In this document: positions 11,638-22,091 of the stretch, piece by piece | How positions within the stretch are numbered: the stretch's first letter is position 1 | Layout: each line of letters starts with the position of its first letter | NCBI GenBank assembly: GCA_037176845.1 | Contig: JAYKXP010000026.1 | Coordinates: 186,001 to 250,000, forward strand | Reading direction: 5' to 3' | Origin: Paramarasmius palmivorus | Lineage: Eukaryota; Basidiomycota; Agaricomycetes; Agaricales; Marasmiaceae | DNA length: 64,000 bases | Translations under genes and position numbers: made by a program | The notes under the pieces: model-generated | The model's input: only the letters and a program-made list of their open reading frames with translations | What the model was told of the DNA's origin: nothing | Databases searched by the model: none

Positions 11638-12740
11638 TTCATCTTTGCTTGTGTCCACACCCTAACGATTGTCTGGCTCTGTGACGACCTCAATGACCAT
11701 CATGCTGCTCTACTTGTACACGTGTACCAGGAATCACCCTATGGCGTATTGATTGTGCGGAAGGAGGTCTAATTGACCTGTTCTTGGAAAACATCAAGCC
11801 AATCGATGCAGTGGAGATGATCGGGCCGTACACAGATCCTATGAACGCGCTGGTTATGGAATCATAATCGCCGTGAGTAATGCGTGGATGTGAATCAACG
11901 CATGCAAGATCTAAGAACCGAATACGGTCGCGTATCAACAACTTTCTGACGCTTGCACAGGTCAGACTGAGCAAACCAAGAAGGTTGTACTTTCGAACAC
12001 TCACCCGCTTCAGAAATCTCTTCACCCGTCACTTCTTAGCGATCATAAGGACATTTGTTGATAAAGACCCCATTTCGTATCTGCGTGAGCATTATGAAAG
12101 AGGGCTACCGAATTTGGCCTTTGTTGTTACATTCTTCCCGGAGATTGCGGGTTGACACCAACACCCTCGGCCGGTTTGAAGAGGTACATGAATGCGGTGG
12201 CATCGTCTTGCTCGTTGTTTCTGAGTCTACCACCGCAGTATTTAGATGCCCATTTGACTCCTTCGGATGGACTGATTATTATTCCCTATGACTTGATGTC
12301 TGTGTTGAGCAATGATAGCGTTAGAGCCGTAAGGGGCGACGATGTCTGAGGTTGGCATACTGGTCAAGCGGTGCATCCATATACCACCTAGGTTCACGAG
12401 TGCCTGCCACCCAAATTTTCCAGGTTGCATCAAGAGTTAATGTTTGAACTGTAGATCCAGACCTTCTCAATCAACTAGAGGGTTTTATGAAGCATTAGAT
12501 TCATATACGGGTCTTCTGGTAAACGGATCTTTGAGGCTACCACCGTCGCATTCACTATCAAGTCCATGGTTAAACTGGTGTGGAAATCCCGAGCTATAGC
12601 AACACTTTAACCAGGAATTTGGACGTTTGCACACAATTCATGAGCTCAAGTATTTGTATACTGGTGTTCCTACTGATTATGGCCGAGATGAATTGTGTGG
12701 CATGGTAAAAATACAGTCTCGTCGGAATCCTCATCTGTGT
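11638..12740. other. Region with unassigned coding-like remnants
   Basis: On the plus strand a closed frame encodes TRVPGITLWRIDCAEGG onward and stops near 11868. Separate fragments follow a possible intron, such as GQTEQTKKVVLSNTHPLQ (about 11960-12060) and LTPTPSAGLKRYMN through SLPPQYLDAHLTPSDG (about 12150-12350). Their composition looks coding, but stops and frame changes prevent a continuous model. They may be exons I failed to connect or a decayed gene. From 12440 to 12740 nothing is seen. Confidence 0.3.
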
Positions 12741-13177
12741 CTATTGCTGCATTGCTGTATCCCCTCCACTGCCTTTGGTTTTTGCTAGTTCATTCCTATA
12801 TCTCTGTAAGCCTTTCATTCCTCGTGAAAGAATGGACAGAGCGCACCTTAGCTGAACACTAAAATCGTCCTCAATGTCATCATCGTCCCAGTTATCCTCC
12901 CAGAGCTTGTCTCCTCCAGATTTGGCAGCGCCCGGTGCCTGACCACCTAAATGTGCGAGATCGGTTTCGCTATCACTCCAATCTGTATTTGCGATGTTAC
13001 TTGGTAAGAAAGAGGGCGAATAGCTTGTGACTTACTCGCAGCAGCGAATTCCTCAAATTCATCGTCTTCTTCTAGGACGCCAAGGTGAGGACGAGCTTCC
13101 TCTTCTTTTTGTTGCTCATCCGTCGGAGGCTTGGCGTCGGATTTGGGTTTGGAGGACTGGGCTGTTGAAGAGGACAT
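12741..13177 (-). CDS. SEM1: 26S proteasome lid subunit Sem1/DSS1
   Basis: Exons 13177-13036, 12982-12847 and 12795-12741 encode 110 residues. The sequence is very acidic and carries the DSS1 signatures LGVLEEDDEFEEF, then DSETDLAHLGG, LWEDNWDDDDIEDDFSVQLR and NELAK. DSS1/Sem1 is a small disordered subunit of the proteasome lid that also binds BRCA2-type recombination factors and the TREX-2 mRNA export complex. The family is usually 70-110 residues, so this is complete. The last acceptor (atatag, 12797-12796) is chosen because it yields the family ending QLRNELAK; two nearby acceptors would give a different or truncated end. The gene diverges from the tRNA-Arg gene about 100 bp away. Confidence 0.92.
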
Positions 13178-13280
13178 GGTAGTTCGAAGCAAAAGTTGAC
13201 ACCACGGTGACGCGTACGCGTCAATGGCTGACAAATACGTCTTCTGTCTATAGTGCATACAAGTTCCTCATCATGCTGTA

Positions 13281-13368
13281 GGCCGCGTAGCGTAATGGTT
13301 AACGCGCTAGTTTCCGGCAGATATTGTGGAGTAGCTAGAGATTCTGGGTTCGAGTCCCAGCGTGGTCG
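13281..13368 (+). tRNA. tRNA-Arg(CCG) with 15-nt intron
   Basis: Acceptor arms ggccgcg and cgtggtc pair with two G-U wobbles. The D stem is gcgt/acgc, the anticodon stem ctagt/gctag and the T arm ctggg/cccag around ttcgagt. The anticodon at 13314-13316 is CCG, which reads the Arg codon CGG. A 15-nt intron (13318-13332) sits one base 3' of the anticodon, the canonical eukaryotic position. The mature length is 73 nt before CCA addition. A and B boxes are recognisable (tagcgtaatgg, ggttcgagtcc). Confidence 0.93.
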
Positions 13369-13390
13369 TCAGAAGAGTCGTTGGACTCGC

Positions 13391-13395
13391 TTTTT
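13391..13395 (+). terminator. RNA polymerase III T-run terminator
   Basis: Five Ts occur 23 bp downstream of the tRNA-Arg 3' end, the expected Pol III stop. Confidence 0.6.
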
Positions 13396-13603
13396 ACTGC
13401 AATCACACTTGCTTTGCATGAAAGTCCTGGGGCACTCGTCATTCTACAGTACACTGTAACTCTATGAATTGCTTAGTAATGTATGGTACGAATGGTTCGA
13501 GCTTAAGAATCTGACTTTGGGATCAGCATTGCGGCTATTTGAACGAAATGGAGCAACGTACTAAGGGCCAAAGAAAACGCTGCCCGTGGTACTCTCACCA
13601 ATC

Positions 13604-15932
13604 CTAAGCACACACCCAGCCTTGACAGCGATTCGAGGTACGTGTACTCCCAGTGCTCAGCCAAGTCCTGCGTAATAGAGTGGCTTCAAACAAAAGAGGC
13701 ATCACTATACGGTAACCAAAAGGAATATGGCGACTTACATCTCCCTCAAATGATCCTCAACCGATTTCAAGCCGTCCCTGAAGTTACAGTGTTTGCACCG
13801 GTGAATGCGTTCCCCCTTTCTCATGTTCAACAGAGACGGGATGTATCCAGTCGAGACGCCTGATTCTTCAGCCGTCACTATGGCAGAGTCTTCTTCATTG
13901 ATAGTCGCTAGTTCGTGATGTACATGGCCATGGACAAGCTGTAACGAATTCAAGAACAGTATCTGTTTCATGGTGACGTATAACTCACCGCTTGAGCCCA
14001 TCTTAAGAATGTGCGGCTCCCAGACGTGGCGCATGATTTGCACTCCATGATTGGATTGAGCTCTGTGATCATCCGTGATGAAGTAGTCAAGGGATCGAGG
14101 GAGTACAAGTAACAGACGTCACGGGTACAATTAGCTGCTTCCGACGCGTACTCGAAATTGCAAGTAGTAGCAGGTTCACGAAAGGAAAGGCCTGTCTCGA
14201 TGCCAAAGTATTCGTAATCGCACCACGCTGGTAAAGAAGGAGTGGCAAAGATCGAGCGATGACAATGGTGCGATATAATTCCGGGATACAGATAAATAGC
14301 CGAGGGACAATGTTGGTTTTTGCATCGAAATAGGGACGTAGCGGTGTAGAGATCTTCTGCGGTAGCATCAGGACGATGTTCTCGGAGGGCTCTGAGAGAT
14401 TCTTCCGTCCTCTGGCGATTCCAGTCTTCGATGAACTGAGGTAGCACCATCGTGGCCTCCTCGTATAGGGATATGTCTGCGCCAGCCTCTAAGGGTAGGT
14501 CCTCAATGACACTTCTGAATGGTTCCCAGAACGCAACATCGATGTCAAGAGGCATGACCATAGTGCTGGGTAAAGTAACCTCCGCTGTGCGTAGTAATTC
14601 GTCAAGAAGTTTAAAACGTTCTCGCGATATCTTCTTCCTTTCCTTGTCAATGCGAATGGTTCGCAGTTCGTCCATAAACTCGATTAACGTTGCTTCTATA
14701 TTCTTCCAGACTGTTGATAGTTAGGTCGGATCAAGAACAGTAGAACTCAACGTACTACGTTCAGTCAGCAGTTTCGGCTGCTTCACCAACTTATGTTGGG
14801 ACAATCGAGTAAGGAATTCCTCGTGAGCCAGCTCTTCTCCCCATCCAGCATTCTCTAATTTAGATACAATCCTAAGGTGGGAAGTGGGTATCAGCACACG
14901 CATTTTTTTCGTAGAGATGTATACAACACATACGCATTGAAACGAGATTCTCGATTAGAGTTCAGCTCCTGTTCACGATCATCTGCACGATTAATATCCC
15001 ATTCAATGCATTCACTGATGACCTGCGGTAACCCAGTCAGTCGTTGGACGCGTGGTGTAATGCAGCACAAACCTTCTCTTTCTCTTCGTGTTCCTTAAGT
15101 TGAATGGCTTTCAGCTCGTCGACTTCTGTTGCTTCGATGGCAGAAAACTCGTCAGACAGCTTTTGAGCTGCTTGCTCAGAGTATTGGCGAGTGACTATAT
15201 GTAGAGAAAGTTAGTAATTCGTGAAAGAACGCAGATAAGCGACTACGCACCCCACTGGAAGGGATCGTCTGAAAGGTATGGTAATGTCTTCCATAATTCG
15301 CGGGGAAACACAAAATCATATCGATATACAGTGTCGACAGCAGATATAGCGAAGCTGTTCAAATTTTTTGGCATAAGACATAGGAGGGCATTATCAAGAA
15401 ACGGATCGCACTGATTGGGTTGACATCGCTTGCAGCAACGAGCGAACGCGCCCCAGCTGATCTTCAGGACTTTGGACTCATTACAGAACTGTTACCCAAT
15501 CATCAGTATACATCTTAGTATGAGAGAAGAGCTGAAACGACCCACATTACAGAATGGATAGAAGGCGAGCCTTGCAATAGCTGGCTCGTTCATATACTTT
15601 GAGAGCGACCTGGGAACACCAGCATCCGCCAATGAGGTCTTCCAAACACTTAGTGACGACCGAGACATGAGAGTTTGACGAAGTTTCTTGGTTGTCCATG
15701 ACAGGCGCAGGAGGTCGTAGGGCTTAAGATGTCCAAGGATCTGTGTCAAATAGAGCTCAGCCACACCATATCGCGTAAAGGGGGCACCTCCCACCTCGTA
15801 GATGACGTCCAAAGGTAAATCCATCATCGAATGCAAGGAACGGCCACGGCGAGCTTTCGGCTTTGCAACTTCTAAGCCATGGTTCTCCTCAGTCCCTTCC
15901 TTGGTCTGTTGGACCTTTCGCCTTTTTGCCAT
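13604..15932 (-). CDS. F-box protein with long C-terminal region
   Basis: The gene starts at 15932 (MAKRRKVQQTKEG, basic) and enters an F-box at LPLDVIYE, continuing after an intron (15794-15741, donor gtggga) with ILGHLKPYDLLRLSWTTKKL. Downstream comes a Cys-rich patch (FYPFCN, FCNESKV, CCKRCQPNQC), a charged Glu/Lys helix (LKAIQLKEHEEKEK) and a further Cys-rich stretch (FRCKNQHCPSAIYLYP). This matches a large Agaricomycete F-box family of unknown targets; F-box proteins generally recruit substrates to SCF ubiquitin ligases. At least seven introns are needed. The 3' end is uncertain: I stop at 13604 after an intron following EDHLREM, but the last exon has weak support. Confidence 0.7.
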
Positions 15933-15997
15933 TGGAGCCCGGTTTTAAAATTGGGGTGTTTGGATTGGGCTATCTGTGAGCCGTTGAATCTGAGTAG

Positions 15998-16027
15998 ATG
16001 GTGGTGGTGGTGGTGGTGGTGGTGGTG
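15998..16027. repeat. (GGT)n trinucleotide microsatellite
   Basis: About nine tandem copies of ggt lie in the intergenic region upstream of the F-box gene. The poly-His frame on the minus strand here is a by-product of the repeat. Confidence 0.85.
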
Positions 16028-16211
16028 ATAGCGGAATGAGTGAGAGTTTGACGCGGGAGTTACGCGGGAGTCTCGGTCAGACAAGCGCACCGTGCACGTG
16101 CTTCAGTCATCCAGCTCTACTTGAAGTTCCTAGCTTTCAAATTTCAGGAACTGGTAACAATGTATAGTACATACAACCGAGTATCATAACACTAAAGAGA
16201 GCGATTAATTA

Positions 16212-17617
16212 TCACGACCAGAAAGTATCCTTCCTGGAACACTCCCAAGCCATTTCGTACTGCTCGTCCGTGTGACAAACCAATATCCTTTTCTCTTCTT
16301 GATCTCGACTACTGATATCAACTACCGCCCCTTCCGACCTCTCCATCTTCCCATTATCCACTCCTGCATAGCCTAAACACCCAATCCAATCCCCAACCAC
16401 CTCCCTCAGCTCATTCGACCTCTCACCGATACCCCCAGCAAACACTAACGCATCCACCTTCCCGCGTAGCTTGAGGTGGTATGAGCCAATGTAATTGATG
16501 ATACGGTCAATGAAGAGGTCGAATGCGAGTTTGTGCGAAGGAGAGGAAGAGGAAGTGATTACACTGAAATCCGTGGTTCCAGTGAGGGCTTTCCACCCGG
16601 ATTTGGAGTTGAGGATATGTTCAGCTTGTGTGACGCGCAGTTCGACACCAAGACTGGGATCGTGACTTATTCTTCCGGCACGATTAGTGTAGTGAAAAAT
16701 GAGGGAGGGGTCGATAGCTCCAGAACGTGTGGCACTAGTTGGAGTGTTAGCGATGGGAAAAGAAGAGGTAGTAGGTAAGACATACCCTGGTAAACCACTC
16801 ACAGGTGTAAGCCCCATCGAGGTGTCAAGAGATTTGCCATTCTCTATTGCACATATTGATGCACCGGAGCCAAGATGCAATACGATGAGGTTCAGGGATT
16901 CAGGCGGTCGCTGGAGAAACCGCGAGATGGAACGGAGAATGTAGGCATCTATGAAAAGGGATTTTATTTAGTGTGCATAAACGAGACGCCAAGTGAGGAC
17001 GTACAACTTAGACCATGGAAACCATACTTCTTTAATCCACGCTTCGTGGCAATAGTTTGGTCAATGGCATAGCTGGAGATATAGGAAGGCATAGAACAGT
17101 GGAAAGCAGTGTCGAAGAATGCGATAGAGTTGGCGCTGGGGAGATCGTGGATACAGGCTTTGATAACGGACAAGGCAGCACCATTATGTCTGTACGAAAG
17201 GATCGAGTCAACAACGACATGTGTATGTAGCGGGAAAAGAACTTACAGAGGAGCCAGATCGGAGAGCTTCTCGATGTGGTGGTACGTTTCGTTGTTGATC
17301 ACGACGGGATCGTGATAACTCCCGCCATGTACTATTCGGTGACATATGTGGACGATATCGTTCGGGTCGAGTTGTTCTCGGAGATGTTGAAGGAAATGCG
17401 CAAAAGCGCCAGCATGATCGTGTATGGAAGTGACTGAGGACTCCTTGACCGATTCACTAAACGTAAACTTGGCTGGAGGCGATGAGATATTGGAGATGCT
17501 CGAGGTTAGAACGAGCTGGACGGGATCATCAAGGCTGTCGCGGTCGACAGAGTAGAGGGAGATCTTGAGAGAAGAAGACCCTGCGTTGACTGAGAGAACT
17601 AGTTTCTTGTGTTCCAT
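16212..17617 (-). CDS. ack: Acetate kinase
   Basis: Four exons (17617-17247, 17189-17005, 16948-16786, 16734-16212) encode 413 residues, a normal length. It catalyses acetyl phosphate + ADP to acetate + ATP (reversible). Signatures are the N-terminal LSVNAGSSSLK, ICHRIVHGG, FFDTAFH with the catalytic Asp, KYGFHGLSYAY, the phosphate-binding VLHLGSGASICAI, DTSMGLTPVSGLPG and the C-terminal VFAGGIGERS. The protein has no obvious targeting peptide, so it is probably cytosolic. It is divergent from phosphoketolase, whose product is its substrate, across a shared 540-bp region. Fungal acetate kinases in this pathway are thought to run in the acetate-forming direction; that direction is inferred here. 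Confidence 0.93.
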
Positions 17618-17694
17618 TTCTGATGAAATTGGATTGGGTCCAGTCAGTTAATGTATAATCGGATTGGTCGGAAGTGGATGGCTCACATGAGAGG

Positions 17695-17740
17695 CTAGAG
17701 ACTTGCTAGAGACCACTAGAGACCACTAGAGGACCTAGAA
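17695..17740. repeat. Short direct-repeat cluster ctagagacca
   Basis: Two perfect tandem copies of ctagagacca (17706-17715, 17716-17725) are flanked by partial copies at 17695, 17726 and 17735. Each copy carries the palindromic core ctag. Possible regulator binding sites for the flanking divergent genes. Confidence 0.55.
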
Positions 17741-18110
17741 AATATCTAGAATCCAAGGAACAAGAAATGACAAGAATCTGACAAGACCTTCAAGTCTCAG
17801 GGACAGATGAGCGGGATGTCGGGATATGGAATGCGGTTGAATCGGTAGTGACTTCACGTCTTGATAGCACACTGGCGTAACGAGCTAGGTCATGGTGAAA
17901 CAGTGATTCCCCTTGGAATTTGGCGTTGTGCTACGTTTCTCTGTACTTTTTATTTGAGAAAAGAGCTTGGGAGAGCTTGGGATCCATGTGCGACAGGAAA
18001 GCGTTGGAGAACGTGGTGGACAGGTGATGGTTCTAGACACGGATGTCTGGACTTTGCAAGTGAACGTGAGTCTGGAATTTCGGGTGTTGCCGGCAGTTTC
18101 TTGCCCTTGG

Positions 18111-18118
18111 TATATAAA
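18111..18118 (+). promoter_or_regulatory. TATA box of the phosphoketolase gene
   Basis: The sequence tatataaa lies 40 bp upstream of the ATG at 18158 and is the only strong TATA match in the shared promoter. Confidence 0.55.
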
Positions 18119-18157
18119 CCACCTCAATCATGAAAGTAAGAGTCAAAGTCCTCGAAC

Positions 18158-20968
18158 ATGCCCGCTCAACTATTATTCCAACCAAATCCTCCTCCAGATC
18201 CTTCCCAGCTTGACGATGCAATCCTGAATTACAGTGTCAAGCTAGACACCAAGAACTATCTCTCTGATGAAGAACTCAAGTCTGTTCAATCCTTCAGGAG
18301 AGCTGCTGATTATATCGCGGCTGGTGCGTTGATGATTGCCTTTTTCCTCGAGTTTTACTTATGCATGGATATTTGGTAGCCATGATCTTCCTCAAGCAGA
18401 ATGTCCTTGTCAAATCCGACCTTACATCTGAGGATATCAAGCCTCGATTACTCGGTCATTGGGGAACCTGTCCGGGTCTTGTCATGATCTATGCTCATCT
18501 GAACAGGATCATCCGAAAGACCGGTCTAGACGCGTTGTATGTTGTAGGCCCAGGACATGGCGCGCCTGGCATTCTCTCATGCCTTTGGCTTGAAGATTCA
18601 CTCTCCCCCTTCCTTCCTTCGTACCCCCGCAATATCACCGGTCTCGAACACCTCATCTCTGGATTCAGCGTTCCCGGTGGCTTCCCTAGTCATATCAACG
18701 CCGAAACACCAGGTGCTATCCATGAAGGAGGCGAACTAGGTTACGCATTGAGCGTATCATTCGGCGCCGTCATGGACAAGCCCGACTTGGTTGTAGCATG
18801 TGTCGTAGGTGACGGTGAAGCAGAAACTGGACCCACCGCTACTGCATGGCACGCTTTCAAGTATATCGATCCCAAGGAGAGCGGTGCCGTCTTACCCATC
18901 GTACATGTCAATGGTTTCAAGATATCTGAACGAACGATCTACGGAACCATGGATGATAAGGAGATTACTGCTCTATTCGTGTAAGTAGCTCTTCTGTACC
19001 GTGTTCCACTCTCTTATGTGCGTGTTCATCTAGGGGATACGGCTACCAACCACGCATTGTCTCCGACCTTGACAATCTCGACAACGACCTTGCCGCCTCC
19101 CTCGAATGGGCCCTCAAAGAAATCAAATCTATCCAAACTGCCGCCCGTTCCGGTAATCCTATCATCAAACCTCGGTGGCCAGTCATCATCCTTCGAACAC
19201 CGAAGGGTTTATCTGGACCAAAGTCATTCCATGGTGAACTCATCGAAGGCTCCTTCCACGCTCATCAGGTACCTCTTCCAAACGCCAAGTCTGACAAAGA
19301 AGAGTTGGTGGCGTTACAAGAGTGGCTGAGGAGCTATAAACCGGAAGAGTTGTTCAATGATGATGGAACGCCGACAGATGAAGTGTTGAGTGTTGTTCCC
19401 GAGGTCACCGATAAGAAGCTTGGCCAGAAGCCAGAGAGCTTCAGGGGATATGCGCCTCTGGATGTTCCTGAATGGAGGGAGTGGTGCGTTGAGAAAGGGA
19501 CACAGCATAGTTCGATGAAGATTGTCGGATTACTCTTGAAGGACGTCATTAATCGGTCAGTATGTTTACTTCTCCACTTGATCTATGCTTACACCAATTC
19601 CAGGAACCCTCAAACATTCCGTATCTTCTCGCCAGATGAACTGGTTTCCAACAAGCTCGACGCAACCCTCGACATAACAGGCCGAAACTTCCAGTGGGAC
19701 ATCGCGTCTCGAAACCAAGGTGGCCGCGTTATCGAGATCCTCTCTGAGCATACCTGCCAGGGTATGCTTCAAGGATATACACTCACTGGCCGAACTGGTC
19801 TTTTCCCAAGCTACGAAGCGTTCTTAGGCATTGTGCACACCATGATGGTTCAGTATGCCAAATTTGTCAAGATGGTTTGTCTTTGAGTGTTGTTTATCGG
19901 TCTGGATGCTGACAGGTTTGACCACAGGCTCGAGAAACTCCTTGGCGTAAGGATGTTCCCTCGATCAACTACCTGGAAACCTCGACATGGACACGACAAG
20001 AACACAACGGGTTCTCGCATCAGAATCCCTCGTTCATCGGTGCTGTACTCAATCTCAAACCGACTTGTGCGCGTGTGTACTTGCCGCCGGATGCGAACTG
20101 TTTCTTGTCAACTGTCGCGCATTGCCTGAGGGCGAAGAACTATGTCAACCTTATGGTCGGAAGTAAACAACCTTCACCGGTTTGGCTAGACAAGGAAGAG
20201 GCAGATAGGCATTGTATCGCAGGTGCATCAGTGTGGAAGTTTGCCAGTGTCGATGATGGTGTGGATCCTGATGTGTGCGTTCTATATTTCTTGGCCCCTC
20301 TCCCTTGCACTAACGCACTATCCAGCGTCCTCGTTGGCATTGGTGTTGAGGTCACATTCGAAGTCATCGCTGCCGCCGCTCTATTGCGCACTCTGGCACC
20401 TGATCTTCGTGTCCGAGTCGTGAACGTTACCGACCTGATGATCCTCGGTGTACCGGGATCTCACCCGCACGCTTTGACGCGTGAGGCGTTTGAGACGCTG
20501 TTCACGAAGGACAAAGGGGTACATTTCAATTATCATGGCTATCCTATTGAGTTGAAAGGATTGATGTTCGGTCGGCCTGGGCTGGATATGGGCAGAGTGA
20601 CCATTGAAGGGTACAATGAGGAAGGAACAACGACTAGTCCATTTGACGTACGTGCTCAACATTTTTCTTTTGGTGGGTTCGGAGAGCTAAACGATGCAAA
20701 TACAGATGATGTTATGCAACCGAACCTCTCGATATCATGTTGCGTCTGCTGCGATTCGTTCTGGTGCTCTACATAATCCAAAGGTGGCGGTTTATGCGCA
20801 TGAGGTGGAGAGTTATTTGAAGCACCAGGCGCAAAAAGATAGGGAGTATATTCTGGCTAATGGACAAGGTATGTGCACTCTCGCCCAGACCTTGGCTTAA
20901 ACGAGTTTCACTGATTGGTATTCGTGATAGATCTACCCGATACGTTCAAGACTCCAGAGTTTAAATAA
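18158..20968 (+). CDS. xfp: Xylulose-5-phosphate/fructose-6-phosphate phosphoketolase
   Basis: Eight exons (18158-18323, 18380-18980, 19034-19555, 19604-19874, 19928-20274, 20326-20647, 20706-20868, 20931-20968) sum to 2,430 nt, or 809 residues, the usual length of the family. The enzyme uses thiamine diphosphate to cleave xylulose-5-P (or fructose-6-P) with phosphate to acetyl-P plus glyceraldehyde-3-P (or erythrose-4-P). Visible motifs are LGHWGTCPGL, VGPGHGAPG, the HEGGELGYALS stretch, the ThDP/Mg site VVGDGEAETGPTATAWH, and GRTGLFPSYEAF. It pairs functionally and physically with the divergent acetate kinase, making a bypass from pentose phosphates to acetate. No targeting peptide is evident; cytosolic location is inferred. 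Confidence 0.95.
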
Positions 20969-22091
20969 GCGAAGATGGATCCGCTGCTTTTTCCCTTGTA
21001 ATCATATATATCACCCCATGTAAACCTTGAATCATGTGTACTCTTGTGTACTGTACAACTGAAAAGAATTAGTAGTCGCGCGTTGCTAGAGGTGCTTTCG
21101 CAGCTTTGCGCCAATCGCCCTTCCTGATATGACAAATCATTGACTCTTCCTCCCATCGCGTCAAGCTAAGGCTTCGGCTTCAGGATTCTTTCAGGACTCA
21201 CACTCCTCTTCACCTTTTGGCACGCTGGTTCTCTGTCACGGAAAACAAGAATGCTTAAATCAGAAACTCGGGAATCCGAAAATTCGAACGATCTAGGGTC
21301 GAGAAGCGAAGCTTGTTGCCAGCTGTTGCAAAGCAAACCACCCGCATATCTTGCGCTGAAATTTAGCTAGAGCTTGAGGCGTTTCATCCGTACGTGGTTT
21401 CCTTGATCGAAAGATGCTATAACACCAACCTGATTGATTTTCTTGCCGTTGCAATCCAGGCCCTATCTTTTTTTCGCGCAACACAGAAGATGATGGGTCT
21501 GGTACCTGTCAACATTAGCGTTCATGAAATCTTTACCCGAAATTGCGCGACATGATGGGCTTGGGATGTATGACTGGCCGTGTTTGCGGTGAATAGAGGG
21601 ATGGGCATTGTCTGGTTGGTTGCACATATGAATGAGGTGTGTTTGATTACTGGCTATATGCCGTAGCTTGCCTACTGAATAGGAACACATATCTAGAAGA
21701 ACGAAATATAGGGTCTATCAATTGAATTATTTCACCAAGAAGTCAGTCTCCAGAAGCAGCTCAGTTCGCCGTCTCACCTGATACCTACCGAAATTTAGCG
21801 CTGTCAGATAGTGGTCATCGTTGCCCGCTTGTCAGCACGAGTACATCTGTATGACTCTTGCCATGCTTCCAATGACTCCTCCAACTTACCGATGAGTCTT
21901 AGAAGCCCAGATGGAACTGTCGGGACCGTCGGGATATGGGGCGCATCAATACATTACCCCGATAGGTTAAAGGCGGGAGGCGGCTTTCGCACGTCCCTGA
22001 CCTTGAGGTCGATGTGACCCTGACCCTGACCCTGTCATTTACCTTTAAAAAGGGGTTTCAACACGAACACTCCTTTCCCAACACACTCTAC
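20969..22091. other. Intergenic region
   Basis: No gene is supported over 1.1 kb. Near the right end is a short tandem tgaccc (three copies around 22014-22031) and an A/T-rich tttaaaaa about 45 bp before the next ATG. Confidence 0.5.

Larger units (their letters stand above)
17618..18157. promoter_or_regulatory. Bidirectional promoter region of acetate kinase and phosphoketolase
   Basis: The two start codons face away from each other across 540 bp with no coding sequence. The acetate kinase side holds a cluster of ctagagac motifs, and the phosphoketolase side has a clear TATA box. The layout invites co-regulation, which is inferred from position only. Confidence 0.6.

Noticed and set aside
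15872..16090. Minus-strand frame with a run of histidines
   Set aside because: It is produced by the (GGT)n microsatellite and lacks any other coding support.
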